A stretch of DNA of 7,050 bases from Gemmatimonadota bacterium (GTDB lineage: Bacteria; Gemmatimonadota; Gemmatimonadetes; Palauibacterales; Palauibacteraceae). This document shows, piece by piece, positions 1 to 5,303 of the stretch (positions are counted from its first letter, which is position 1; each line of letters opens with the position of its first letter). The notes below the pieces were generated by a model. The model was not told the DNA's origin. It made no database searches and saw nothing but the letters and a program-made list of their open reading frames with translations. Position numbers and translations under genes: made by a program. The DNA is taken from assembly GCA_030598525.1 (NCBI GenBank), contig JAUVPT010000084.1:1-7050 (forward strand). The letters run 5' to 3'.

Positions 1-881
1 ACCGATGCAATCTTGCCGATGTCGTGCAGTAGTGCAGCAGTCTCGATGTGCTTCAGTTGACGTGGTGCCACGGCCAAGGCTCGTGCGATTTTCTTGGCTG
101 CTTCAGAGACTCGAATCGAGTGGCCGGATGTGTATGGGTCCTGTGCCTCGATGGTCTTCACCATCAAACGCAACAAGTCTGTGTTCAGTTGCTGCAGTTC
201 GAAGTTGACGCCGTAGCTGTACCGAAGCCCGATGAGTGGAATCATGGCTAGGAAGACAGCTATGACCCCGTACTGCGTGTAGAGGAATGCTACGAGGAAT
301 GCTAGCGTGCTCATGGCGAGGTCAAAGACTATCAACCCACCCGTCATGCGTCGCCACGTCTCGAAGAAAGGTGCTCGCTCGGAGACGGTCACGATGAAAG
401 CAACGGTGCCCGTGTTCACCGCAAAGTACGCGAGTACGGCCACCAGGAATGGCGCTAGGGAATCCTGGAAGCGAAATGTGCTCAGGCTCTCAACTCCGCC
501 AGACCAGCGGAAAAGCAGTCCGGCCATGCCGACGGCGAGAACGAGCTGCGAGACGTTGAAGAGTTTCTTCAGCGCAGACTTTTCCCTGTAAAGGAAGAAG
601 CCCGAGACGAGCTCGGACAGCAGGGTCACCATGACGGCGCCGGTGGGTCCAAGCAGGAGGATCGCACCGAGCTCCGGTACGAAGTCCATCGAAGTTGTGG
701 ACCCCGCTTCCGTGAAGCGGAGAAACAGCATCATAGCCAGGGTACTGAGGGCCAGCAGCGTGCCGAAGGCTAGGAAGGACTCAGCGTCTAGAGCAGGAGG
801 GTATCTGACGAAGAGGGTGACCACGAGGGCGGCGGCTGCCAAGGTGGTCGCGTAGATGGTTCTCTTGATTCTCGGGTCCAT
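1..881 (-). CDS. Membrane-anchored HD-GYP domain phosphodiesterase, partial (C-terminus beyond left edge)
   Basis: The visible 293 residues form a multi-pass membrane region followed by the start of an HD-GYP domain, the family that hydrolyses cyclic di-GMP. Hydrophobic segments lie at about residues 8-25, 36-54, 70-96, 107-124, 141-166 and 180-219. The catalytic domain begins near residue 236. It shows the conserved early histidine in DPYTSGHSIRV (H254) and then LLHDIGKIA with H286 and D287. The GYP motif would lie past the edge, so catalytic completeness cannot be judged. ATG at 881 is the only sensible start, because an in-frame TAA lies about 14 codons upstream. Its ribosome site is poor: GAGG sits only two bases before the ATG. 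The start codon also falls in the loop of a small GGGT/ACCC hairpin (874-885), so translation may depend on upstream elements. The membrane part resembles uncharacterised sensor regions seen on other HD-GYP proteins. Its ligand is unknown. Confidence 0.9.
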   Translation of the reverse strand, partial: MDPRIKRTIYATTLAAAALVVTLFVRYPPALDAESFLAFGTLLALSTLAMMLFLRFTEAGSTTSMDFVPELGAILLLGPTGAVMVTLLSELVSGFFLYREKSALKKLFNVSQLVLAVGMAGLLFRWSGGVESLSTFRFQDSLAPFLVAVLAYFAVNTGTVAFIVTVSERAPFFETWRRMTGGLIVFDLAMSTLAFLVAFLYTQYGVIAVFLAMIPLIGLRYSYGVNFELQQLNTDLLRLMVKTIEAQDPYTSGHSIRVSEAAKKIARALAVAPRQLKHIETAALLHDIGKIAS

Positions 882-924
882 ACCCTCGTGGCTGCAGTTG
901 GAAGTGCCCCCAAGACCCTACCGA

Positions 925-984
925 TTACCACCTAACAGTTCCGCCTTTTCTTGCTAGGCCAAAAAGCACATAGAAGAAATTCAT
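925..984 (-). CDS. 19-residue small ORF upstream of the HD-GYP gene (possible leader peptide or small membrane peptide)
   Basis: The predicted peptide is MNFFYVLFGLARKGGTVRW. It has a hydrophobic aromatic N-terminal half and a basic C-terminal half, as in small membrane-associated peptides. The main evidence is its ribosome site: AAAGGAGGTG lies six bases before the ATG and is the best Shine-Dalgarno sequence seen in the window. An in-frame ATG ten codons upstream would give 29 residues, but the ribosome site would then fall inside the gene. The stop lies 43 bases before the HD-GYP start, on the same strand. The ORF could be a translational leader controlling HD-GYP, a free small protein, or a chance ORF behind a real ribosome site. 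I recognise no family. Confidence 0.45.
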   Translation of the reverse strand: MNFFYVLFGLARKGGTVRW

Positions 985-990
985 AGAGCA

Positions 991-1000
991 CACCTCCTTT
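991..1000 (-). promoter_or_regulatory. Near-consensus Shine-Dalgarno sequence
   Basis: Read on the minus strand this is AAAGGAGGTG, almost perfectly complementary to the 16S rRNA 3' end, with six bases to the ATG at 984. Most genes in the window have weaker sites, so a strong one before a 19-codon ORF argues that the ORF, or something initiated there, is translated. Confidence 0.65.
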
Positions 1001-1011
1001 CGCATGAAAGT

Positions 1012-1035
1012 CATACCCAATCGCTAACGGGTATG
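1012..1035. repeat. Inverted repeat CATACCC-N10-GGGTATG
   Basis: Perfect 7-base arms (1012-1018 and 1029-1035) are separated by 10 bases, just upstream of the strong ribosome site of the small ORF. A third copy of the same 7-mer (CATACCC, 879-885) covers the HD-GYP start codon. The arms could be an operator for a dimeric regulator or an RNA hairpin in the leader. The sequence does not distinguish these. Confidence 0.45.
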
Positions 1036-1040
1036 CTTCA

Positions 1041-1068
1041 GCTCCGCTCGGAGGTATCGCTCCGCTCA
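1041..1068. repeat. Direct repeat GCTCCGCTC, 18 bp apart
   Basis: GCTCCGCTC occurs at 1041-1049 and 1059-1067. The first copy is also part of a short inverted repeat, CTCCG-CT-CGGAG (1042-1053). Together with the CATACCC arms this makes a repeat-dense patch of about 55 bases in the presumed leader or promoter of the small ORF and HD-GYP gene. No known riboswitch class was recognised, and I did not find a c-di-GMP riboswitch core. Confidence 0.35.
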
Positions 1069-1174
1069 GCTTGCAGGCGGTTCGGTAAGGTCGGGGGCAT
1101 CTCCATGTTCAGTGGACCCGGTCAAGGTCCTATTGATACTGCTCTCCAACGAATGTTCTGGGGCGTAGACCGAT

Positions 1175-1211
1175 GAAAAATAGAAGGGTAGGCGCTGCTA
1201 AGCGCAACTAC
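1175..1211 (-). terminator. Probable Rho-independent terminator after the GGDEF operon
   Basis: Reading leftward, eleven bases past the stop of the 242-residue protein gene, the strand forms GTAG-TT-GCGCT, a TAGC loop, then AGCGC-CTAC. This is a nine-pair stem with a two-base bulge. It is followed by CCTTCTATTTTTC, a T-rich tract offset several bases from the stem. The offset and bulge make it an imperfect example, but its position directly after the operon supports the call. Confidence 0.5.
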
Positions 1212-1221
1212 GAGGGAGGCT

Positions 1222-1950
1222 CTACCGGTTTCCGGTCCAACGATTGATGGCCTGGAGACAGGCCAACACGGCCGCTTCCTCGACCGATTCACGCACCCGA
1301 ACTACGCCCGCCAGCGACTCGGACTGCCGGCGCACGGTGCCGTTCACCGAGGCCAGAACGAAGCTCTGACCGAAGGCTCCGACGGAGTCGATCCCCTGCA
1401 GGGACAGGAGAACCGACTCTCCACTGGCCTGCTGGGCAGCCTCGAGGGCGGCGGTCGCTGCCACCTCCATGCGAGCTTTCTCGAAGTCCGGTCCCTTGGC
1501 TTCGCCCGTGAAAACCGAATCATCGTGGGCCAGGTCGACGCGGCACGTGACCGTCTGCCCGGCGGCGCGTTCAATATGGACGTTGCCGAGAATGAGACGG
1601 CGATCGGCCGAAACGGCAGGTGCGGGTGAAGTCGCAGCTTGCGGCTCTGTTCCGCCTGCAGGCGTCGCCGCGGCGATCTCGGGACTTCTGACGCGGGCGA
1701 TGGAGATCTTGCGGTGGTCGATCTGGAGGCCGAACTGAGCGAGGAGCGCAGACTCGATATTCCGGACGATCTGCTTAGGACCCAGCGAGGAACTGGAGAG
1801 GACGTGGATCTCCTCGATGCCACCGTGGCCATCGGGCACGATCTTGAGCGAGCCCACCCCTTCGAGACCCAGGAGAAGCTTTTCGATCCGGCGGAGACCC
1901 CACGGATCCAGACCCATCATGTCCCGAGCTTCGTGTTCCCCGGATGTCAT
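1222..1950 (-). CDS. Hypothetical protein with internally duplicated C-terminal domain, coupled to the GGDEF fusion gene
   Basis: This 242-residue soluble protein is of a family I cannot name. An N-terminal domain (about 18-88) contains a well-formed alpha/beta stretch with GGIEEIHVL, GPKQIVRNIESALL and IDHRKISIARV, and looks conserved rather than random. An Ala/Pro-rich linker follows (about 89-116). The C-terminal half (118-240) is two copies of one unit with a constant offset of 63 residues: GQ at 131 and 194, Ala at 164 and 227, Leu at 169 and 232, Ala at 171 and 234. Each copy reads as strands followed by an Ala-rich helix ending AATAALEAAQQ or AAVLACLQAINR. There is no signal peptide, membrane segment or cysteine cluster. 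The ATG lies in an ATGA overlap with the upstream stop, so the two proteins are probably translated together and may act as partners. GGAGG lies 12 bases upstream, rather far. The product may transmit or modulate the hydrogenase-like/GGDEF signal, but that rests on context only. Confidence 0.85.
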   Translation of the reverse strand: MTSGEHEARDMMGLDPWGLRRIEKLLLGLEGVGSLKIVPDGHGGIEEIHVLSSSSLGPKQIVRNIESALLAQFGLQIDHRKISIARVRSPEIAAATPAGGTEPQAATSPAPAVSADRRLILGNVHIERAAGQTVTCRVDLAHDDSVFTGEAKGPDFEKARMEVAATAALEAAQQASGESVLLSLQGIDSVGAFGQSFVLASVNGTVRRQSESLAGVVRVRESVEEAAVLACLQAINRWTGNR

Positions 1951-3677
1951 CTGACGAGCTTGCCTCCGATGGAGGGGTGAATCGTATTTCCTCCCTGCGC
2001 CTTCGCGACGTACAGGGCCGCGTCGGCTTCGGCCATCAGGTCTTCGGCCGACAACTCCGCCTGTGTCACTCCCGAATGATACGCCACGCCTACGCTTAGC
2101 GTAACCCCTGCGTAGCCCTCATTTGTGGCGATTCTCATGTCGGCGACACGCTCCCGGATCTGCTCGGCTACCTGTCCGGCGCCTTCCCGATCCGGGTTGA
2201 CCAGGATGACGACGAACTCGTCGCCGCCGTAGCGACAAACGATGTCCGTGCTACGCGTAGCCTCAGAGAGGATCCGGGCGACGTTTCGGAGAATGAGGTT
2301 GCCGGCCGCGTGTCCGTGCACGTCGTTCACGGGCTTGAATTTGTCCAGGTCGGTGAACAGCACGGCAATGGAAGTGCCGGTACGGCTGGCGCGAGACAGC
2401 TCCTCCTCGAGCCGGGCGCTCAGTACTCGGAACGTATAGGCGCCCGTGAGAGCGTCGTGCATGGCGTCCCGCGAGGCCTGTTCGTACTGGCGCGCCAGGT
2501 AGATCGGACATAGAGACAGCGTGGATCTGCCCCGCGCCACGGCCTGGGCAAAATCGATACACGTCGCGTGACCGCACGACCCGGTATTCCAGTATCGGCC
2601 GTCTGGGGTAGTTCCGATCTTGGCCAGGATCTCCTCGACCTCGGCGGGGTCGGGAATCCCGAGATCGACTCTCTTCGGTTCGAAGAACGTCCTCAGGTCC
2701 AGGTCAACGGCCGGATCAACAACCGCGTCTTCGGACCTCGGCGGCTCGGACAGCTCGGCGATCTCCTTGCGCCAGTACAGGTCGTCACCGGGCCCGAAGG
2801 CGGGGTGCCCCAGGTTCCCCTCGAAGGGGAGAATGTCCACGAAGCCGAGGGGAGTTCCCTCCTCGATCAGGGCTCGCGCCAGGGTCGGAAGTGCCTTCAG
2901 ATCGCGTTCTTTGCGAAACGTTCGCGACGTTTGACGCTGTTCCTCGAGAATCTGGCGGGGCAGTCCGCCGGACAGAGACAGGTGACGTCGCCTGTCGGGC
3001 GTCAGCCTGAACAGCGCTTGCGGTTGATCGAGAGGCTTGGCGCCGCGCTTGGTCAGCAACGTCTCCAGTTCCTCGAACGATATGCAGATGTCCAGCTCGT
3101 CCTTCGTCCCATTGGCTCCGGGGGCGCCGAAGCCGGTGTATACGATGTCCGTGTCTTCGCTTTCGACGGTGCGAATGTGCCTGGCGAGCGCGACCGCCGG
3201 CGTGACTACGGGAGCGAGGAACGGCAGAAGCTCCGGTGCCCGGGTCCGGCAGTAGTTGACCACCACGGGACTCGTCGAACGCAGCCACGATCGATAGCCG
3301 CCGTCGTTCCACAGCCGCAGATACTCGGCGGCGACCAGTTCGTCACCGATTGCTTCGAAATAGACGGTCTTGAAACCAGCCTTGAAGCAGGCATTCAGAA
3401 TCTGTTCCGGCGTGGCGGGGAAGAAATAGACGCTGATCTCGTTTGGGAGAATGAGGAGGGCTCGGCCCGTCTCGATGGATTCGACGCACTGGTCGATGTC
3501 GCCTACCACGTCGATCGCATCGTGATAGCACGAGGGGACGCACAGCCCGCACTCGATGCACGTAGCCGTGTCGATGCGGACCTGGGTCCCGGACACGGCA
3601 ATCGCCTCGACCGGGCAGACCCGCACGCACGCCATGCACGACGTGCATTTCTCGTTGATCGAGAACCTGAGACTCAC
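1947..3677 (-). CDS. Ferredoxin / degenerate [FeFe]-hydrogenase-like / GGDEF fusion: putative redox-sensing diguanylate cyclase
   Basis: The 576-residue protein has four parts. Residues 11-50 are a ferredoxin with two complete CxxCxxCxxxC sites (C11, 14, 17, 21 and C40, 43, 46, 50). Residues about 72-300 match the iron-only hydrogenase large-subunit core of sensory type (PELLPFLAPVVTP, LSLSGGLPR). However, the cysteine-bearing H-cluster motifs read STSP (134-137), TGFGAPGANGTKDE and PFEGNLGHP, with no cysteine. Residues about 360-392 are an Fe-S motif, GSCGHATC...CP, retaining C368, C373 and C390, with Thr where the family's first Cys normally lies. Residues about 405-570 are a GGDEF cyclase with intact RYGGDEF (484-488), metal-site D443 and an inhibitory RxxD (R475-D478) five residues before GGDEF. 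It should make c-di-GMP from GTP under redox control; catalysis of H2 chemistry is unlikely. The GTG start at 3677 follows AGGAG and immediately precedes the ferredoxin. There is no signal peptide or membrane segment, so it is cytoplasmic. Confidence 0.9.
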   Translation of the reverse strand: MSLRFSINEKCTSCMACVRVCPVEAIAVSGTQVRIDTATCIECGLCVPSCYHDAIDVVGDIDQCVESIETGRALLILPNEISVYFFPATPEQILNACFKAGFKTVYFEAIGDELVAAEYLRLWNDGGYRSWLRSTSPVVVNYCRTRAPELLPFLAPVVTPAVALARHIRTVESEDTDIVYTGFGAPGANGTKDELDICISFEELETLLTKRGAKPLDQPQALFRLTPDRRRHLSLSGGLPRQILEEQRQTSRTFRKERDLKALPTLARALIEEGTPLGFVDILPFEGNLGHPAFGPGDDLYWRKEIAELSEPPRSEDAVVDPAVDLDLRTFFEPKRVDLGIPDPAEVEEILAKIGTTPDGRYWNTGSCGHATCIDFAQAVARGRSTLSLCPIYLARQYEQASRDAMHDALTGAYTFRVLSARLEEELSRASRTGTSIAVLFTDLDKFKPVNDVHGHAAGNLILRNVARILSEATRSTDIVCRYGGDEFVVILVNPDREGAGQVAEQIRERVADMRIATNEGYAGVTLSVGVAYHSGVTQAELSAEDLMAEADAALYVAKAQGGNTIHPSIGGKLVR

Positions 3678-4119
3678 GTCACTCCTGGACCGTTTGGTGA
3701 CTCCGCCGGAGCCACGCTGAAGAGCCGGTACCCCCTCTTACAGCAGTGGGTTGCAGGCTTACAAGAAGCGTACCCCGAAAGCGAGTGTCAATCGCGGCAT
3801 TCAGCCAGTGCCGCCGAAATCCGACGGGTACCGCAAGTATATATGATGAACTGTGTTAGGCGACGTTGCTGCAATATGCGGCACATGTTTCACCAAAAGT
3901 ACTCAAGGCGCGACATACGTGCCCTGTGGCGTCAAGGCAACGAGTCTGACGAGCCACCGCCGCACAGGTTGGCAGAACCGCAGGCGTGCAAGTAGCTTGT
4001 CGAACGACCGTGAGGAGGCAGCGAAATCGGGCCCGACACACGCTCGATCGTCCCCGCGGTCCCGCCGGCGGTCCTCCCGCTGGCTGTCCAGACGACACCT
4101 GCAACGGCGAAGGCGATTC
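3678..4119. other. Divergent intergenic region, 442 bp, no convincing gene
   Basis: The region separates the minus-strand GGDEF operon from the plus-strand small-protein/tdk operon and should carry both promoters. The most AT-rich patch is AAGTATATATGATGAA (3835-3850), unusual against the local composition. It contains TATGAT (3842-3847), one mismatch from a -10 box on the plus strand, but no good -35 lies 17 bases before it. On the minus strand a perfect TTGACA (3791 down to 3786) lacks a matching -10. GGTACC occurs twice (3727-3732 and 3827-3832). AGGAGG at 4013-4018 has no start codon at a useful distance. The open frames here have skewed, Arg-rich translations and no ribosome site, so I treat the region as non-coding. 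Confidence 0.5.
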
Positions 4120-4425
4120 ATGGCCACTCAGGAGCCCAGTATCCTCAAGAAGCTCCTCTTCAGGATTGATGGGGCGGCGGACAGTGAGAAGGTGGAGTTC
4201 ACCAGCGCCGGGGGGCAGAACTGGCAGGTGGAACTCTGCCTGCACTCCGGCACGAACCCCCAATCTCCTCGCCTGCTCATGATGTTCCGGAACCAGACTC
4301 GACCGCTCGACCGGCAACGCTATACGCTCGTGCCGCCCGGCTTTTCGAAGGTCCCCTCCGAGGCCGCGAAACAACTCAGCGAAGACGACCTGCAGAAGTT
4401 GCTGGCGTCATCCGTAGAAGTGTGA
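4120..4425 (+). CDS. Small conserved-looking hypothetical protein, first of a tandem paralog pair
   Basis: This 101-residue soluble protein is of unknown function. The frame stays open 89 codons upstream, but that extension is Arg/Ser-rich and unlike a real protein. ATG 4120 has GAAGG six bases upstream and begins a plausible N-terminus (MATQEPSILKKLLFRI). The C-terminal two thirds aligns with the next gene's product: W35 with W13, R51 with R29 (both 16 residues on), Y68 with F44, and S87 with S63 (both 19 residues on). Each then continues into a short acidic helix, SEDDLQKLLA here and SEEQLKELLA there. There is no cysteine cluster, signal peptide or membrane segment. It is the first gene of a probable operon with its paralog and thymidine kinase. 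A structural or adaptor role would be a guess. Confidence 0.75.
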   Translation: MATQEPSILKKLLFRIDGAADSEKVEFTSAGGQNWQVELCLHSGTNPQSPRLLMMFRNQTRPLDRQRYTLVPPGFSKVPSEAAKQLSEDDLQKLLASSVEV

Positions 4426-4433
4426 GGACCGGC

Positions 4434-4670
4434 ATGTCACGCAAGATCTCCGATGACAATTTCCTGGAGTGGGAAGTCTATGTGTCAGGCGGTCAACCCG
4501 ACTCCGTCGAAGCCGCCCGGATCTTCTTCTATTGCCTGGATGCGCCGATGAATCCGGCGAGATTCGTCCGGCACGACAGCGGAAACGTCGCGCTGGCTGA
4601 AGCGGCGTTGCTGGGAATGTCGGAAGAGCAGCTCAAGGAGTTGCTCGCCGAAGCGATCATCAACGAGTAG
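4434..4670 (+). CDS. Small hypothetical protein, second of a tandem paralog pair
   Basis: This 78-residue soluble acidic protein is related to the product of the preceding gene through a shared W-x15-R, an aromatic residue, and a Ser-Glu-led C-terminal helix (GMSEEQLKELLAEAI). It lacks the first 22 or so residues of its neighbour. An alternative GTG start at 4422 would overlap the previous stop by 4 bp and add four residues. I prefer ATG 4434 because GAGGA lies seven bases before it. Eight bases separate it from the upstream stop and 12 bases from thymidine kinase, so co-transcription is likely. No family is recognised, and co-location with tdk need not mean a role in nucleotide metabolism. 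Confidence 0.78.
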   Translation: MSRKISDDNFLEWEVYVSGGQPDSVEAARIFFYCLDAPMNPARFVRHDSGNVALAEAALLGMSEEQLKELLAEAIINE

Positions 4671-4682
4671 GGACGGTCGCCG

Positions 4683-5303
4683 ATGGTGCGGGATGGGCGC
4701 GAAGGCTCGATCGAGGTCATCACGGGGGTGATGTTCTCGGGCAAATCCGAAGAACTTCTCCGACGGGTCCGCCGTGCCATGATCGCCCGCCGGACGGTGC
4801 AGGTCTTCAAGTCCCAGCTCGATGATCGATATGGTGGGATTCAGACCATCAGCTCCCACGACGGTCGAGAGATCGAAGCCAGGCCGGTGTCGAGCTCACG
4901 TGACGTGGCGGAGTTCGTGGATTCCGACACCGAAGTCGTCGCTGTGGACGAGGTTCAGTTCATGGACTCCGGTATCCTCGAGGTCGCAAACGACCTGGCC
5001 AACCAGGGAGTACGCGTCATCGTCTCGGGGACGGACATGGACTTCCGAGGGCTTCCGTTCGGCCCGATCGGGTCACTCCTGGCGATCGCCGAGAAGATTG
5101 ACAAGCTGCACGCGATCTGCGTGGTCTGCGGTGACCTGGCCACCCGGAACCAGCGACTGATCGACGGTCGCCCCGCACCGGCTGAAGGTCCAACGATCCA
5201 GGTAGGGGGCCTGGAAAGCTACGAGGCCCGCTGCCGGGCCCACCACCTGGTCCCCTCCAGTCTCGATGACCAGATGCCGCTCATCTCGGATCGCGAGGGC
5301 TAG
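4683..5303 (+). CDS. tdk: Thymidine kinase (EC 2.7.1.21)
   Basis: The enzyme phosphorylates thymidine with ATP to give dTMP in the pyrimidine salvage pathway, in the cytoplasm. The 206-residue sequence carries the type II thymidine kinase signatures in order. These are the P-loop GVMFSGKSEELLRR (15-28, K21), the catalytic-base motif VDEVQF (88-93, E90) and GTDMDFRGLPFGP (116-128). The zinc-binding lasso region follows, LHAICVVCGDLATRNQR, with C146 and C149 pairing with C184 and H187 in YEARCRAHH. The usual Pro in the P-loop (GPMFSGK) is Val here, a mild change. Length is normal for the family. The ATG follows the upstream gene by 12 bases with only a weak AGGGA ribosome site, consistent with operon translation. 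The stop codon interlocks with that of the convergent transporter gene. Confidence 0.96.
   Translation: MVRDGREGSIEVITGVMFSGKSEELLRRVRRAMIARRTVQVFKSQLDDRYGGIQTISSHDGREIEARPVSSSRDVAEFVDSDTEVVAVDEVQFMDSGILEVANDLANQGVRVIVSGTDMDFRGLPFGPIGSLLAIAEKIDKLHAICVVCGDLATRNQRLIDGRPAPAEGPTIQVGGLESYEARCRAHHLVPSSLDDQMPLISDREG

Larger units (their letters stand above)
985..1221 (-). other. Intergenic leader/promoter region between the 242-residue protein gene and the HD-GYP unit
   Basis: Besides the ribosome site, the two repeats and the probable terminator listed separately, this stretch contains a short hairpin, GGACC-N7-GGTCC (1114-1130). I saw no tRNA, no credible gene and no convincing paired -35/-10 promoter. 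On the minus strand a TTGACC near 1121-1126 has no matching -10 element at 16-18 bases. If the terminator at 1175-1211 is real, the promoter for the HD-GYP unit should lie between about 1175 and 1010. Confidence 0.5.

Noticed and set aside
307..855. Plus-strand open frames of 94 and 74 codons at the left end
   Set aside because: They lie opposite the HD-GYP gene, whose membrane segments and HD motif establish the minus-strand frame as coding.
1010..1140. c-di-GMP (GEMM) riboswitch upstream of the HD-GYP unit
   Set aside because: I looked for one because of the context, but the conserved core motifs of c-di-GMP-I or -II riboswitches are not visible on the minus strand.
3967..3979. Hairpin GGTT-GGCAG-AACC as a tRNA arm or terminator
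   Set aside because: Only four base pairs, no cloverleaf context and no following T-tract. It is probably chance.
2568..3995. Long plus-strand open frame (475 codons) opposite the hydrogenase-like/GGDEF gene
   Set aside because: It is antisense to a gene with clear Fe-S and GGDEF motifs. The translation has no recognisable domain, and long mirror frames are common at this GC content.
3843..3995. Possible 50-codon plus-strand ORF in the divergent region beginning ATGATG
   Set aside because: There is no ribosome site, and the composition is Arg/Cys/His-rich and unlike a small protein. The ATG pair overlaps an AT-rich patch more likely to be promoter sequence.
3853..4119. N-terminal extension of the first small protein to a 190-residue product
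   Set aside because: The added 89 residues are Arg/Ser-rich and low in order-forming residues, with no ribosome site. ATG 4120 has a reasonable site, and the paralogous region begins after it.
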